Shown here in pieces: positions 36,338-45,463 of a stretch of 64,000 bases of DNA. The DNA is from CADEFX01 sp963806735. Its GTDB lineage: Bacteria; Pseudomonadota; Alphaproteobacteria; Rhizobiales; Hyphomicrobiaceae. Below the pieces are notes generated by a model. The model searched no databases, was not told the origin of the DNA, and saw only the letters and a program-made list of their open reading frames with translations. The stretch lies in contig CAWEBE010000054.1 in NCBI GenBank assembly GCA_963806735.1, positions 1 to 64,000 on the forward strand, given 5' to 3'. Position 1 is the stretch's first letter; every line of letters begins with the position of its first letter. The position numbers and the translations under genes were made by a program.

Positions 36338-36730
36338 CTAAGCTGCGAGCATCACGTCACGCATGGTGGTGAGTAGCTCGTCTGCACCGAATGGTTTCTG
36401 CAAGAAGGCCGTGTCCTCGCGGATCGACTTCGGCAGCTCAGCCACGCCGCTCATGGCAATCACGCGCAGTCCGCGCTGATGCAGCCAGTGGATGAGATCG
36501 ACAGCCAGCTCCCCGCCGAGATTGAGGTCCATGAGGACGAGGTCTGGCGTCTGCTTCCTGGTTAGCCGTTTGGCTTCGGCTGGGGTTGCCGCTGGTCCTG
36601 CTACCACCATGCCGCTGTCGGTCAGGGCAGATACGAGCGCCATGCCAACGCAGCGATTGTCTTCAACCACGAGCACATGAGCCCCGCTCAGCGAGCCGCC
36701 GCGCACATCACCGCTGCTCGATACAGGCAT
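36338..36730 (-). CDS. single-domain response regulator (receiver only)
   Basis: This 130-residue stand-alone CheY-like receiver has HVLVVEDNRCVGMALVSAL with acidic residues near 23-24, phosphoacceptor Asp68 in LVLMDLNLGGE, Ser in IAMSGV and Lys in FLQKPFGADEL. There is no output domain. The right arm has a counterpart at 46399-46794. It could pass phosphate between a kinase and another regulator or act by protein binding. No kinase gene is in the window. Confidence 0.9.
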   Translation of the reverse strand: MPVSSSGDVRGGSLSGAHVLVVEDNRCVGMALVSALTDSGMVVAGPAATPAEAKRLTRKQTPDLVLMDLNLGGELAVDLIHWLHQRGLRVIAMSGVAELPKSIREDTAFLQKPFGADELLTTMRDVMLAA

Positions 36731-36968
36731 GAGCGAAGCTCCGACCAGCCGTCGATCATGGCGATTGCCAGACGAACGGCGTGACTGACGAGAAGCTCCC
36801 TCCCTGGCCGCTCAGTACGTAGAATTGATGACGCGCCGTAGCCTCCGTGAACTGACGGGTGCATCAAGCTGGGTCAACCGGACCTGGCTGATCTGTCGCG
36901 CGACCGATTGGACGTGCCCTCCTGACGCAGCCGCAGAGGCCATCGAGAGTGTGTCGCATCGGCCTGTT

Positions 36969-36998
36969 TTGACATTTTGCGGCATGTGTACCACAATA
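36969..36998 (+). promoter_or_regulatory. putative promoter of the serine recombinase
   Basis: TTGACA and an ACAATA-like -10 lie 18 bases apart. The right arm keeps the element in the other orientation (46095-46124, TTGACA and ACAGTA). An AT-rich dyad (AATATCTTTGATATC) follows and could be part of a recombination site. Confidence 0.4.
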
Positions 36999-37028
36999 TC
37001 TTTGATATCAATGGCACACATGGTGAGG

Positions 37029-37628
37029 ATGGAGATCGGTTACGCACGGATCTCAACGGTGGAGCAGGCGGCGGGCTTCGAGGCGCAGAAACGCGACCTC
37101 GTCAATGTTGGGTGTCGCAAGGTCTTCGCCGAGCAGGTCAGCAGCGTGGCCGAGCGCCAGCAGCTCAAAGCCGCTCTCGACTATCTACGCGAGGGCGACG
37201 TTCTGATCGTCACCAAGCTGGACCGCCTCTGCCGCTCGATGCGCGACTTGATGTACATCGTGGACCGCACCGCTGCCAAAGGCGCTGGGTTGCGCATTCT
37301 CTCCATGAACCTGGACACCACCACACCGACCGGCAAGCTGATACTCAACGTGCTCGGCTCGGTGGCCGAGTGGGAGCGCGAGACGATGCTGGAGCGGCAG
37401 CGCGAGGGCATCGCCAAGGCCAAGGCAGCAGGCAAGTACAAGGGCCGTGCGAAGACAGCGATGGCGAAGGCTGACGACGTTGTGGCGCTGCTGGCAGCCG
37501 GTGTCAGTCCAACAGATGTGGTGAAGCAGCTCCGTATTTCACGCAGCAGCGTCTATCGCGTCATGCGCGAACGCAAGCTGGAGCGACGGCAGATTACCTA
37601 TACACCGATGCCGATCCCCTCCGCATAG
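37029..37628 (+). CDS. serine recombinase (resolvase/invertase family), left copy
   Basis: This 199-residue recombinase has a catalytic domain starting MEIGYARISTVEQAAGFEAQ, with the nucleophile Ser in the YARIST motif. The conserved VTKLDRLCRSMRDL follows, as does a C-terminal Hin-like helix-turn-helix (VVALLAAGVSPTDVVKQLRI, SRSSVYRVMRER). The ATG at 37029 gives the normal family start. The right-arm copy 45464-46063 is inverted and differs at only about eleven residues, with near-identical DNA over the 3' half. It may resolve or invert segments of the island. Confidence 0.93.
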   Translation: MEIGYARISTVEQAAGFEAQKRDLVNVGCRKVFAEQVSSVAERQQLKAALDYLREGDVLIVTKLDRLCRSMRDLMYIVDRTAAKGAGLRILSMNLDTTTPTGKLILNVLGSVAEWERETMLERQREGIAKAKAAGKYKGRAKTAMAKADDVVALLAAGVSPTDVVKQLRISRSSVYRVMRERKLERRQITYTPMPIPSA

Positions 37629-37767
37629 CTGGGCTTTGACCCTGTAGCTGCCCTCGGGGTTCTTTGTCAGCGTCAGATTGTGGAAGACATGCCGACAAAC
37701 AGGGCGTTCCCCGATCCCCATGGCTCGGATGCATTGTCATTCTGTTCCGAGGCAAGGAGGTCAGGCC

Positions 37768-37974
37768 ATGACCAACAGTCGGGACGAAGACGAGGAGGTG
37801 ATCAGGCTTCGCCGCGTCATTATCGGCCTGAAGCAGGATAACGCGATGCTTCGGTGCATGCTGGCGGACGCCATCGCCATCGCTGATCTCGCGACCACGC
37901 CAGACATCGGGCGAGGTGACACGCGCTCAGACAACGACCTCGGGCGAAACGTAGTGAGGCTTCGAAGACATTAG
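37768..37974 (+). CDS. small coiled-coil protein
   Basis: This 68-residue protein has a heptad-like basic/leucine helix (VIRLRRVIIGLKQDNAMLRC, then MLADAIAIADLA) and a basic tail NVVRLRRH. The ATG at 37768 follows AAGGAGGTCAGGCC. The right arm has the same gene at 45113-45325, with equally strong conservation of start site and helix, which supports that it is translated. It follows the recombinase by about 140 bases and could be an accessory factor. No family recognised. Confidence 0.65.
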   Translation: MTNSRDEDEEVIRLRRVIIGLKQDNAMLRCMLADAIAIADLATTPDIGRGDTRSDNDLGRNVVRLRRH

Positions 37975-37994
37975 CCGACGGGAGCCTCAGATAG

Positions 37995-38213
37995 TCAGAA
38001 ATCAGTGAGGCTGGGCCACAGCCGCCAGGACGCATCAACCCAAGCAGGGTCGGTTTCGGATCGCTCTGTCTTCGTAGGAGCGTCCTCGACACGGGTCGAA
38101 CTGGTCGCTGTGACCTGCTGGTGTTGAGCGTCCGAGGCTGGATGATGGGTGGCCAGGTGCAGCACGGCGAAGATGAGCACCACAGCCGAGAGAACGAGCG
38201 CGGCACGGTACAT
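37995..38213 (-). CDS. small single-pass membrane or secreted protein
   Basis: This 72-residue protein has one N-terminal hydrophobic segment (AALVLSAVVLIFAVLHLATH), an acidic Thr/Ser-rich middle part and the ending WRLWPSLTDF. In the right arm only the last codons (VLWPSLTD, near 45075-45100) remain. It converges with the coiled-coil gene. Function unknown. Confidence 0.5.
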   Translation of the reverse strand: MYRAALVLSAVVLIFAVLHLATHHPASDAQHQQVTATSSTRVEDAPTKTERSETDPAWVDASWRLWPSLTDF

Positions 38214-38720
38214 GATGCGGGCTCCAGGGTTCGAGATTGTCGAACCACGGGACACCCAGCGCCGTGAGTGCAGCGTAAGACGTGCGTGAAGCGGACTAGT
38301 CAGCTCGCCCGCGTCCTCCTCAGTGTTTTTTCAAGATCGCCTCGCCGATCCCTTTCGGCGCGGCATTCAACACACCTTCAACGCCACCGAAAGCGAAACC
38401 TTCAAGGGCACCGCAACGATTCCTCTGAGCGGTCGTCCACGGGTGATTTCGTGGGCCTGATGAGCAGTCATCGGTAAGTAGGCGGAGCCTCGTGCGGTAA
38501 CACGAGACACCGGCCTGTTGTCACCTCTGGAAAGAGAGGCTCCAACACATGGCTGACTACAGTTCGGGGAAGCCAAATATGATGGCTGGGGGACTAGGAT
38601 TATCGGTCAACCAATCCTTAGGTCCTTAAATGGCTGCATTTCTTGATCAATCTCGCTCTCAATGGTGTACCAGATTGGTGCACCAGTGGTGTGCAGCAGT
38701 GTCTGGCGTTGGGGGATCGC
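38214..38720. other. intergenic region at the inner end of the left arm
   Basis: No gene is seen. The part 38284-38470 recurs inverted at about 44555-44710 and includes GATCGCCTCGCCGATCC and a dyad around CCACGGGTGATTTCGTGGG. It ends shortly before the 19-bp tRNA-derived repeat at 38583. Confidence 0.5.
38583..38601. other. att-like direct repeat of the tRNA-Gln 3' end
   Basis: Nineteen bases, tggctgggggactaggatt, are identical and in the same orientation as the tRNA 3' end at 57207-57225. An integrase gene begins about 120 bases to the right. This is the expected product of site-specific integration at the tRNA. Confidence 0.8.
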
Positions 38721-39893
38721 GTGGATCGAAGGTTCTTGGAGTGGCACGGCAATCAGTGGCGTGTGCAGGTCAAAGTCCCACCCATCGCGCGGCCAATCGT
38801 CGGCCGTTCCAAGCTGGTCGTTCCGCTCAAGACCGACAGCCTCGCAAACGCTAATCGCCTCAAATACGCAATAGTGGGGCAACTCAAAGATCGGATTGCC
38901 CAAGCCGTGCGCGAAGCCCAGCGCCGCACAACGAGGCAGCACGATCATCTACTGGACGAGGCGCTGTCGTGGCGGGCTGACATCGAAGCGGAGCGGGACG
39001 GTCCAGAGAAATTGGACAGTTCAGGGTTCCCAGATGAAGTCGTCTCAGGACTGCTGTACGAGCGAGCCATGGAGGTCGAAAAGACCGAAGGAGCTGAACG
39101 CGCGTCCTACTTTTACAATGTCGGGTTAGGGACAGCCACCCCGCTGACGGCCTTCACGGATGCCTGGCTCGCCGAGAGGTTGGATATGAAGCCTCGTCAA
39201 AAACTCGATTATCGAAGAGCAATTGCAAGGTTCGATGGCTGGCTAACACACCAGAAACTGCCAGCTTCAATCGAGGCGACCCCACGCAAGATTGCGGGGC
39301 AGTATGTATCTCAGGCGATGGTGGCCAAGGGGATACATTGGAAAACCGCCAACAAGGACATCTCCGCTCTGTCGGGATATTGGCGATGGCTTATCAAAAA
39401 AGGGCATGCCGAAGTAAACGTGTGGGCGCAGCAATCGCTGCCGAAGCTCAAGGTCAGGAGTGAAGCTCAGCGACCCAAGCGTCCATTTACTGACGAAGAA
39501 GTTTCGATACTGATCCACGGCATCCACCAACCGCTCCTTCGAGACGCGGTCCTTGTCGCCGCTCTGTCGGGCATGAGGACTGAAGAAATAGCGCAGCTCA
39601 GGATACGCGATTGCTCGCTAGAAGCCTTCAGCATCACACAAGCCAAGACCGCAGCGGGAGTTAGAGACGTACCCATCCATGCCGACCTACGAGAACTTGT
39701 TTCTCGCAGGATCAAAGATAAGGCCGCGACTGAATACCTGTTCCATGAATTGAGTGACCCCACAGCAGGGTCAGCTATCGAGAGAGGGCAGGGCATCACA
39801 AAGCGGTTCGTCACTTTTCGTCGCCGTCTCGGCGTCGATGAGCGAGTTGAAGGAAGCCGCCTGTCCGCCGTCAGCGCTCACCGGACAGATTGA
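38721..39893 (+). pseudogene. tyrosine recombinase truncated by an IS3 element
   Basis: The N-terminal SAM-like part begins VDRRFLEWHGNQWRVQVKVP, probably from the GTG at 38721 after GGGGGA. The catalytic domain keeps the first Arg (SGMRTEEIAQLRIRDC) and the beta-strand Lys region (KTAAGVRDVPIH). Native sequence stops at about 39861 (LGVDERVEGS); the last residues come from the IS end. The HxxR box and the catalytic Tyr are missing, so the enzyme must be inactive. It is a different integrase from 55402-57132 but also starts next to a tRNA-derived repeat. Confidence 0.85.
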
Positions 39894-39947
39894 GCTGATT
39901 GCGTAAGGGAGAGAATTGAGCTCGTCGTGGCCCCGAGGAGGGACACG

Positions 39948-40322
39948 ATGAGACAGCGAGAAAAGCAGGCTCCGCAGAGCGCGGAGGAGACCGTCAGAGA
40001 CATCCGACGAGCCACCAGGCGGCACTTCTCGGCCGAGGACAAGATCCGCATCGTCCTGGAAGGCCTGCGCGGCGAGGACAGCATCGCCGAGCTGTGCCGC
40101 AAGGAAGGCATCGCCCAGAACCTCTACTACCGCTGGTCGAAGGAGTTTCTCGAGGCCGGCAAGAAGCGGCTCGCTGGCGATACCGCGCGCGAGGCGACTT
40201 CAGACGAGGTCAAGACGCTGCGAGCCGAGGCGCGCCAGCTCAAGGAGGCGCTGGCAGAAGCCACTCTCGAGAACCGCCTGCTCAAAAAAAGCGTGATCGC
40301 GGATGGGGAGGACGGCGAATGA
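39948..40322 (+). CDS. IS3 transposase orfA
   Basis: This 124-residue protein contains a helix-turn-helix (RHFSAEDKIRIVLEGLRGED, SIAELCRKEGIAQNLYYRW) and a C-terminal leucine-rich coiled coil (LRAEARQLKEALAEATLENR). It binds the IS ends. The start at 39948 follows GAGGAGGG. Its stop overlaps the orfB start as ATGA, so orfB can be translated by re-initiation as well as by frameshifting. Confidence 0.92.
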   Translation: MRQREKQAPQSAEETVRDIRRATRRHFSAEDKIRIVLEGLRGEDSIAELCRKEGIAQNLYYRWSKEFLEAGKKRLAGDTAREATSDEVKTLRAEARQLKEALAEATLENRLLKKSVIADGEDGE

Positions 40323-41299
40323 GGTACGCCGTATCCGAGAAGCTCGAGATCATCCGAACCGTTGAGACCTCACACCTGCCGGTCCGCAGGACGCTCGCCA
40401 AGATCGGTATCCCCAAGTCGACGTTCTATACTTGGCTCGATCGCTACGCTTCAGGCGGTCTCGATGCGCTGGAGGATCACCGGCCGAGACCGCACCGGGT
40501 CTGGAACCGCATTCCCGACGACGTGCGGGAGAGGATCGTCCAACTCGCACTCGACGAGCCCGATCGCTCCCCACGCGAGGTCGCCGTCGCGTTCACCGAT
40601 CGCGAGCGTTCCTTCGTCTCGGAAGCCAGCGTCTATAGGCTTTTAAAAGCACGTGGCCTGGTCACGTCGCCGGCCTTCATCGTCATAAAGGCCGCCGACA
40701 AGTTCACCAACCCGACCACCGCCATCAACCAGCTCTGGCAGACCGACTTCACGTACCTGAAAGTCACCGGGTGGGGCTGGTTCTACCTGTCGACCGTGCT
40801 CGACGACTTCTCGCGCTACATCGTCGCCTGGAAGCTTTGCACCACGATGCGCGCCGACGATGTCACCGACACGCTCGATCTCGCCTTGCAGGCGTCAGGG
40901 CTCGATGACGCGCCGCCGGAGCGTCGGCCGCGGCTGCTCTCCGACAACGGGCCATCCTACGTCGCGAGCGATCTCTCCAGTTGGCTTGAAGGTCAGGGCA
41001 TGAAGCACACGCGCGGCAAACCCTACCACCCCATGACCCAGGGCAAGATCGAGCGATGGCACCTCTCGCTGAAGAGCCGAATCCTGCTCGAAAACTACTA
41101 TCTTCCCGGTGATCTCGAGCGCGCCGTCGCCGACTTCGTCGAACACTACAATCATCGGCGCTATCATGAGAGCCTGGACAATCTCACGCCAGCCAACGTC
41201 TACTTCGGCAGAGGCCCGCGCATCCTGCAACGTCGAGAGGAGATCAAACGCAAGACCATCGAGCAACGACGCCGACTACATCTGCAAACCGTAACCTGA
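40319..41299 (+). CDS. IS3 transposase orfB (DDE integrase domain)
   Basis: This 326-residue catalytic subunit has an N-terminal HTH (LPVRRTLAKIGIPKSTFYTW) and an rve-type DDE core: Asp in WQTDFTYLKV, Asp in LLSDNGPSYVAS and Glu in GKIERWHLSLKSR, with the C-terminal EHYNHRRYHESLDNLTPANV block. It is full length and probably active. Confidence 0.95.
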   Translation: MRYAVSEKLEIIRTVETSHLPVRRTLAKIGIPKSTFYTWLDRYASGGLDALEDHRPRPHRVWNRIPDDVRERIVQLALDEPDRSPREVAVAFTDRERSFVSEASVYRLLKARGLVTSPAFIVIKAADKFTNPTTAINQLWQTDFTYLKVTGWGWFYLSTVLDDFSRYIVAWKLCTTMRADDVTDTLDLALQASGLDDAPPERRPRLLSDNGPSYVASDLSSWLEGQGMKHTRGKPYHPMTQGKIERWHLSLKSRILLENYYLPGDLERAVADFVEHYNHRRYHESLDNLTPANVYFGRGPRILQRREEIKRKTIEQRRRLHLQTVT

Positions 41300-41327
41300 A
41301 AACCAAATCGATGGGCCCGATGCTCTC

Positions 41328-42626
41328 TTAGCCCAGAAGCTCCGTTGTCCCGAAAAGCCTGACGACGGACACCTCCAACATGAGCGCCATCCCCAGCCTC
41401 TTGCCCCAGGCAGCCTTTAGTTGGGGATGTCGTTGGAGGATGGCCTTCTTGGTCGTAGCCACGCCCCACCCCGAAGGGAGCCTGGCATCGAACTGCGCTG
41501 CGCGGCTTGCTGGGTCAGCCGCGGCAGCAGCATCGTCCCCCACGCCAACACCTAGCTCCTTGGGCCAGGTGCGACGACGCGGGCCTGCGTCAAACAGGAA
41601 GCAATTCATGGCCAGCTTCACTCCGCTGCGGTAGCCCTCCAGCTCGGGGATGGCGTAGAGGTCGCCCTCGGGCGGTGTTTCTCCGAGGTGGGCGTGGGCG
41701 AGCCGCGTGAACATGGAGGAGTAATCCAGGACCACAACCGCCTCGCCATTGACGCGAATGTGTTGCCGCCTATGCCGCTGTAGGTTCTGCCAGAAACCTC
41801 CGTATAGGCGGCCTCCCTGATTGAAGGCCCATTGCCTTGAGGCCCCTGAGGGTTCCTCAACGGAGACAAACCGCCGTCTGAGGGTCCTGTCGAAGGGATC
41901 AACGCGAGGCTCGATCCCGTCCTCGATGAAGCCGATGTCGGCTGTCGCCAGATAGGCATTGATGTGCTGGACATCGCTTCGGAGCGCATCCGTGGCTGTG
42001 CAGTCCGCGTAGTTGATGGTTTCACGCGAACGCACCCGCTCGCCTGAAGCCAGAAACCCAGTCGAGTTGTGCGACAGGATGACGACCTCCTCGGTTTCAT
42101 CCCGACCAAAGTCGCTCAACTCAACACACGCTTCGCGCACTTTGCCGACAAACCACGCGGACGGCATCATCGAGGTGACCTCTCCCCTGATCGCCTGGGG
42201 TCGCCAGGACTGCAGGAAGTCAGTCGCCTCCATCATGTCGAGGAGTGGTGACAGCGCCTTGCCTAGCACGGGACTGTCATAGCGTGTGCGCCCCTTGCTG
42301 CCATGCCCCCGCTTGACGGCGATGCGACCGCCGAGTGGTGGCATCAGGACGGTGTAAGCCAGGTTGCAGACGACGGCCTCGACACGGCGCACGTGATGCT
42401 CCTGATCGGCGGCTCGCCTAGCCCGCACACGGACTGCGCAGTACTCCTCATGATGATCGAGGAAGTGGATGGTGGCTTGGACCAGAGACCGCAGCCGCTC
42501 GCCCTTGGCCACCTTCCAGGGATCGAACCATGAATAGCGGACAGGCTGCGACGGACGCGGCCCCTTTGGCTTCGAGCGGGCCATCCGAGCCCTGAACTGA
42601 GCGGCATCGGTATCGACGTAGCCCAT
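41328..42626 (-). pseudogene. DNA polymerase A-like palm protein, 3' end cut off by IS3
   Basis: About 418 native residues start at the ATG at 42626 (GGGGGAAG upstream). The block GGRLYGGFWQNLQRHRRQHI precedes VVVLDYSSMFTRLAHAHLG. There Asp301, Tyr, Ser and Arg308 have the spacing of polymerase A motif A (DYSxxxxR). YRSGVKLAMNCFLF has Arg333 and Lys337 spaced as in motif B. The sequence stops at GMALMLE, where the IS begins (41371), so the motif C region (HDx) is absent. The last residues down to 41328 are IS-encoded. It was probably an element-borne replication polymerase. The family call rests on motifs read by eye. Confidence 0.6.
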
Positions 42627-42637
42627 CACTTCCCCCC

Positions 42638-43307
42638 TCACACCAAATCCGCCAACGCCACCTGGAGCTGTTCGCGCTCGTTCACCTTCCGCTCCGCCTC
42701 CTCTCGCTCCAGCCTGGCTATGTGTTGGCCACCGATGCCCAGCAACTGCGCCAGCCACTGCCCCAGCAACCGCATGGTGTCGGGTGTCATCTCGCGGTAG
42801 ACGCGCTTGACCCGCCCAGTGGCGTGGATGTAGCGCTCGCCGTAGTTCACGTCCGTGAGCCCCCGAACACGCCGTGCGAGCTGTATCCAGAACGCCCGAT
42901 CCGAACGGAAGCGCCTCGACTTCGAACTCCTGCATCACCACCATCGCGGCCACTACCTCGACAATCGCTCGGGGCTCCACATCGGCGGCCAGCTTGCGGA
43001 CTTCTTGGGCGGCCTTACGCTCCGCTCGGAAGCCCGCCACGCCCCTCTCAAACTTCGCCTCAATGCCCCTGGCGTGATCCACGAGCCCCCGCCAGCGCTC
43101 CTCTAAGGCCGTCCAAGCGAGGCTGTGAGGGTTCTTGCGAATGCGGGCTCGAACGATCTTGAGGTAGGGCTTGAGGTGGGCCTGAGAGACGCCCTTCTGA
43201 TCAGGTGCGCCGTGGCGGCGATGGTTGGCTTTATGGGGTGAGCAGTAGGCGGCAAAGGAGGAGGCTGCTGGAGAGTAGCAGCCTGGTACGCGACATTGAC
43301 GCTTCAA
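42638..43307 (-). pseudogene. zinc-finger protein of the replication module, frameshifted
   Basis: The N-terminus has a candidate zinc site, CRVPGCYSPAASSFAAYC followed by SPHKANHRRHG (Cys5, Cys10, Cys22, His25). Helical sequence follows to EVEALP. There an extra base near 42906 shifts the frame. The continuation, SDRAFWIQLARRVRGLTDVN and YGERYIHATGRVKRVYREMT, ends ADLV at 42638 in the other frame. The stop is 12 bases from the polymerase-like gene, so the two formed an operon. DNA binding is inferred only from the cysteine/histidine pattern. Confidence 0.65.
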
Positions 43308-43385
43308 TTGGACCTCAGAGGTTAGTGGCCGTCCCCTAGAGGACAGACGCGGTTTCTATTTTGCGAGTGGGTGCAGGTGAACGGA

Positions 43386-43751
43386 TTAGCGCTTGGGCGA
43401 GTGCCCCGTCAGATCGGACACGATTTCGTCGATCAATCGCCGTCCCCCTGGCGTCAACGTCAGTAGCCGTTCTCGCCGATCCTCGGGGTTGATGGTGAGT
43501 TCGACCAGGTTCAGGCCGCGCACACCGCGCATCCCGAAGTTGGAGAGGACTGCCAGTGTACGCGAGGCGACGCTGTCGTTCGCGCCAAGCGCCTCGTACA
43601 GGGCGCGTTGGGTGACGCCAGGGTTCTCCGCGATATGCAGCAGGATCATGGCCTGCTGGACAGTCATGTCCGAGTGGCAGCGGCGTAGGTGGGCGAGAGC
43701 CTTGACCATGCGGCCAGATACAGTTCTGCGGTGCTTGTCTTCATGAGGCAT
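43386..43751 (-). CDS. MarR family transcriptional regulator
   Basis: This 121-residue winged-helix protein has a dimerisation helix (MVKALAHLRRCHSDMTVQQA), recognition region (NPGVTQRALYEALGANDSVA, SRTLAVLSNFG) and wing (LVELTINPEDRRERLLTLTP, then GGRRLIDEI). The promoter at 43781-43809 contains a palindrome, GTGGACTATCCAC, in its spacer, a textbook arrangement for autorepression. Similar half-sites lie elsewhere in the island. It is probably the master repressor of the element. It is upstream of the zinc-finger/polymerase operon on the same strand. Confidence 0.9.
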   Translation of the reverse strand: MPHEDKHRRTVSGRMVKALAHLRRCHSDMTVQQAMILLHIAENPGVTQRALYEALGANDSVASRTLAVLSNFGMRGVRGLNLVELTINPEDRRERLLTLTPGGRRLIDEIVSDLTGHSPKR

Positions 43752-43780
43752 TGGTCCTTTCTCCTGTCTCTACAACTATA

Positions 43781-43809
43781 CATATACGTGGATAGTCCAC
43801 TAAAGTCAA
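43781..43809 (-). promoter_or_regulatory. marR promoter with palindromic operator
   Basis: On the minus strand TTGACT (43804-43809) and TATATG (43781-43786) are separated by 17 bases, and the perfect 5-3-5 inverted repeat GTGGA-CTA-TCCAC (43788-43800) fills the spacer. A repressor bound there would exclude RNA polymerase. Confidence 0.7.
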
Positions 43810-43981
43810 ATATCCTGTCAACGCAGGCAAGTGGACGTGGTTCAGGAGTGAGCGGAGCGCTGAGCAGGCAGTAGCGCACAAGGAGCAGAAGCTCGATCAA
43901 GAGCAGAACGGTTTCCTGAAGTACACCCTCGGGCAGGGCTACACGCTCAGCGGCAGTTCGCCTCGAAGATCATGCGAAAGG

Positions 43982-44191
43982 TCAGATGAGGGTGTTGGCG
44001 ACGGCCACGAACACATCACCCGCCGTGATGCGCAGAGCCCATCGTCCATTCGGCTTCTTCACCCATTGCCCGATGCTGACGCTGTAGCCTTCAGCATTCT
44101 CGACCTCAACAAGGCGAGGCATCTGGATGGCTGGTGGGCCATCAAACACGATGTCGATGTAGTCCCAGGTTCTCTGCTGGTCGTCTGCCAT
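43982..44191 (-). CDS. small phage-like hypothetical protein
   Basis: This 69-residue protein contains IDIVFDGPPAIQMPRLVEVE, then VSIGQWVKKPNGRWALRIT. This pattern (a glycine-proline turn, RLVEVE, and W-x-x-x-x-G-x-W-x-L-R-I) is familiar from short prophage-encoded proteins of unknown function in alphaproteobacteria. It is probably a relic of the element's mobile ancestry. Start at 44191 is likely. Confidence 0.6.
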   Translation of the reverse strand: MADDQQRTWDYIDIVFDGPPAIQMPRLVEVENAEGYSVSIGQWVKKPNGRWALRITAGDVFVAVANTLI

Positions 44192-45112
44192 CGCGTCGAT
44201 CCTCTCGCCGACACGGTGCGAGTGAGAGCAAGGTCATCGACCCATCCTCACGCCTATCCATCATTCCACTAACAGGACCCATAAGGATACCTGTGGGGAA
44301 CCCCGAACGTAACGTCAGGGGAACCTGGTACTGCACCGTCCATCGGCAGAACCCAGCGCCCATCTGTCGTCCTTGCCCCCAAACACAACGCTAGTTCTCT
44401 CCAACGCATCAAACGAAGAAGGCCCGCCCAACGAAGGGCGAGCCTTTCTCAGTCACGTTCCGTGGAGCTGTACGACGTTATCGCTCGTATGGCGCTTGCC
44501 GACAACGTCTGGAGCGCAGCGCCTGTCCCTGGCTGCTACTGGCCGCCTGTCGCACGAGCCCTGGCCACTTTCCGACTGCTCATCAGGCCCACGGCATCAC
44601 CCGTGGACGACCGCTCACAGGGACCGTTGCGGTGCACTTGAAGGTTTCGCTCTCGGTAGCTTGATGGTGTGTTGAAACCCGCGCCGAAGGGATCGGCGAG
44701 GCGATCTTAGAAAATCAAAGAAGGGCGCGGGCGAGCTGAATTGCCCCGCTTCGCACACGTCACTCACGGCTAGGGCGTTCGACAACCCGAACCTGGAGCC
44801 CGCCGCCTAAATAGGTCAGCGCGGTGTTTTTTCGGTATTTGCCCCGATAGCTAGCGGACGATGTCTGTGCGACGAAGGTCAGTGAGTGAGAAGTTTGGGC
44901 GTGACCCCACTCTCCCGCTTCAGCCAAGGTCGTCGGAGAGCCATCACAGTACCTCCTCAGTCTTCTCACTCGCCTTTTGGATACTTTCCCTCCTGTGACG
45001 GAAGATGATCTGGGCCGAGGCGCTCGCCTACACAATTGTAAGCGAGCGCTGTGGTCAGAGGCCGAACTGCATGGTGCTGTGGCCCAGCCTCACCGACTGA
45101 TGCTCCTATCGG
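44192..45112. other. gene-poor stretch at the inner end of the right arm
   Basis: No convincing intact gene is seen. A terminator-like hairpin, AAGGC-C-CGCCC with GGGCG-A-GCCTT, lies at 44419-44445. The section 44555-44710 is the inverted match of 38284-38470. Near 45075-45100 the plus strand keeps VLWPSLTD, the last codons of the gene intact at 37995-38213. A minus-strand frame at 44760-45035 has no conserved partner and is not called. Confidence 0.5.
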
Positions 45113-45325
45113 CTAATGCCTTCGGAGCCTCACGACGTTTGGCCCGAGGTCATTGTCGTTGTCAGAGCGCGTGTCGTCTTGCCCCATGTCTGGCGTGGTC
45201 GCGAGGTCAGCGATGGCGATGGCGTCCGCCAGCATGCATCGAAGCATCGCATTATCCTCCTTCAAGCCGATAATGACGCGGCGAAGCCTGCTCACCTCCT
45301 CGTCTTTGCCCCAAGTCCTGGTCAT
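45113..45325 (-). CDS. small coiled-coil protein (right copy)
   Basis: This 70-residue homologue of 37768-37974 shares the helix VSRLRRVIIGLKEDNAMLRC, then MLADAIAIADLATTPD, and the tail NVVRLRRH. The ATG at 45325 follows CAAGGAGGTCAGGAC. Substitutions are mostly outside the helix, consistent with selection on the protein. Confidence 0.65.
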   Translation of the reverse strand: MTRTWGKDEEVSRLRRVIIGLKEDNAMLRCMLADAIAIADLATTPDMGQDDTRSDNDNDLGPNVVRLRRH

Positions 45326-45463
45326 GTCCTGACCTCCTTGTCTCGAAACAGAATGACATCCATCCAGGCCATGGGGATCGGGGAACGCCCTGTTTGTCGT
45401 CACGTCCTCCACACTCTGACGCTGACAAAGAACCCCGAGGGCAGCTACAGGGTCAAAGCCCAG

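Larger units (their letters stand above)
27057..38470. repeat. left arm of a large diverged inverted duplication
   Basis: Genes and intergenic sequence here recur in opposite orientation at 44555-53930. Matched pairs are 27057-27812 with 53224-53930; 27925-28160 with 52860-53200; 31279-31545 with 49548-49853; 31907-32539 with 48450-49082; 32765-33398 with 47581-48213; 36009-36299 with 46855-47178; 36338-36730 with 46399-46794; 37029-37628 with 45464-46063; 37768-37974 with 45113-45325; and 38284-38470 with about 44555-44710. Protein similarity ranges from about 94 per cent (recombinase) to much lower. Confidence 0.85.
39862..41371 (+). mobile_element. IS3 family insertion sequence
   Basis: This 1,510-bp element has imperfect terminal inverted repeats TGTCCGCCGTCAG (left) and TGTCCGTCGTCAG (right end, reversed). 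It carries overlapping orfA and orfB. The flanking bases do not form a target duplication, and the two flanking genes are each cut at the IS edge and are not parts of one sequence. The IS therefore marks a deletion or rearrangement joint. Confidence 0.85.

Noticed and set aside
44760..45035. 91-codon minus-strand frame
   Set aside because: No partner at the mirrored left-arm position, no ribosome site and basic low-complexity composition.
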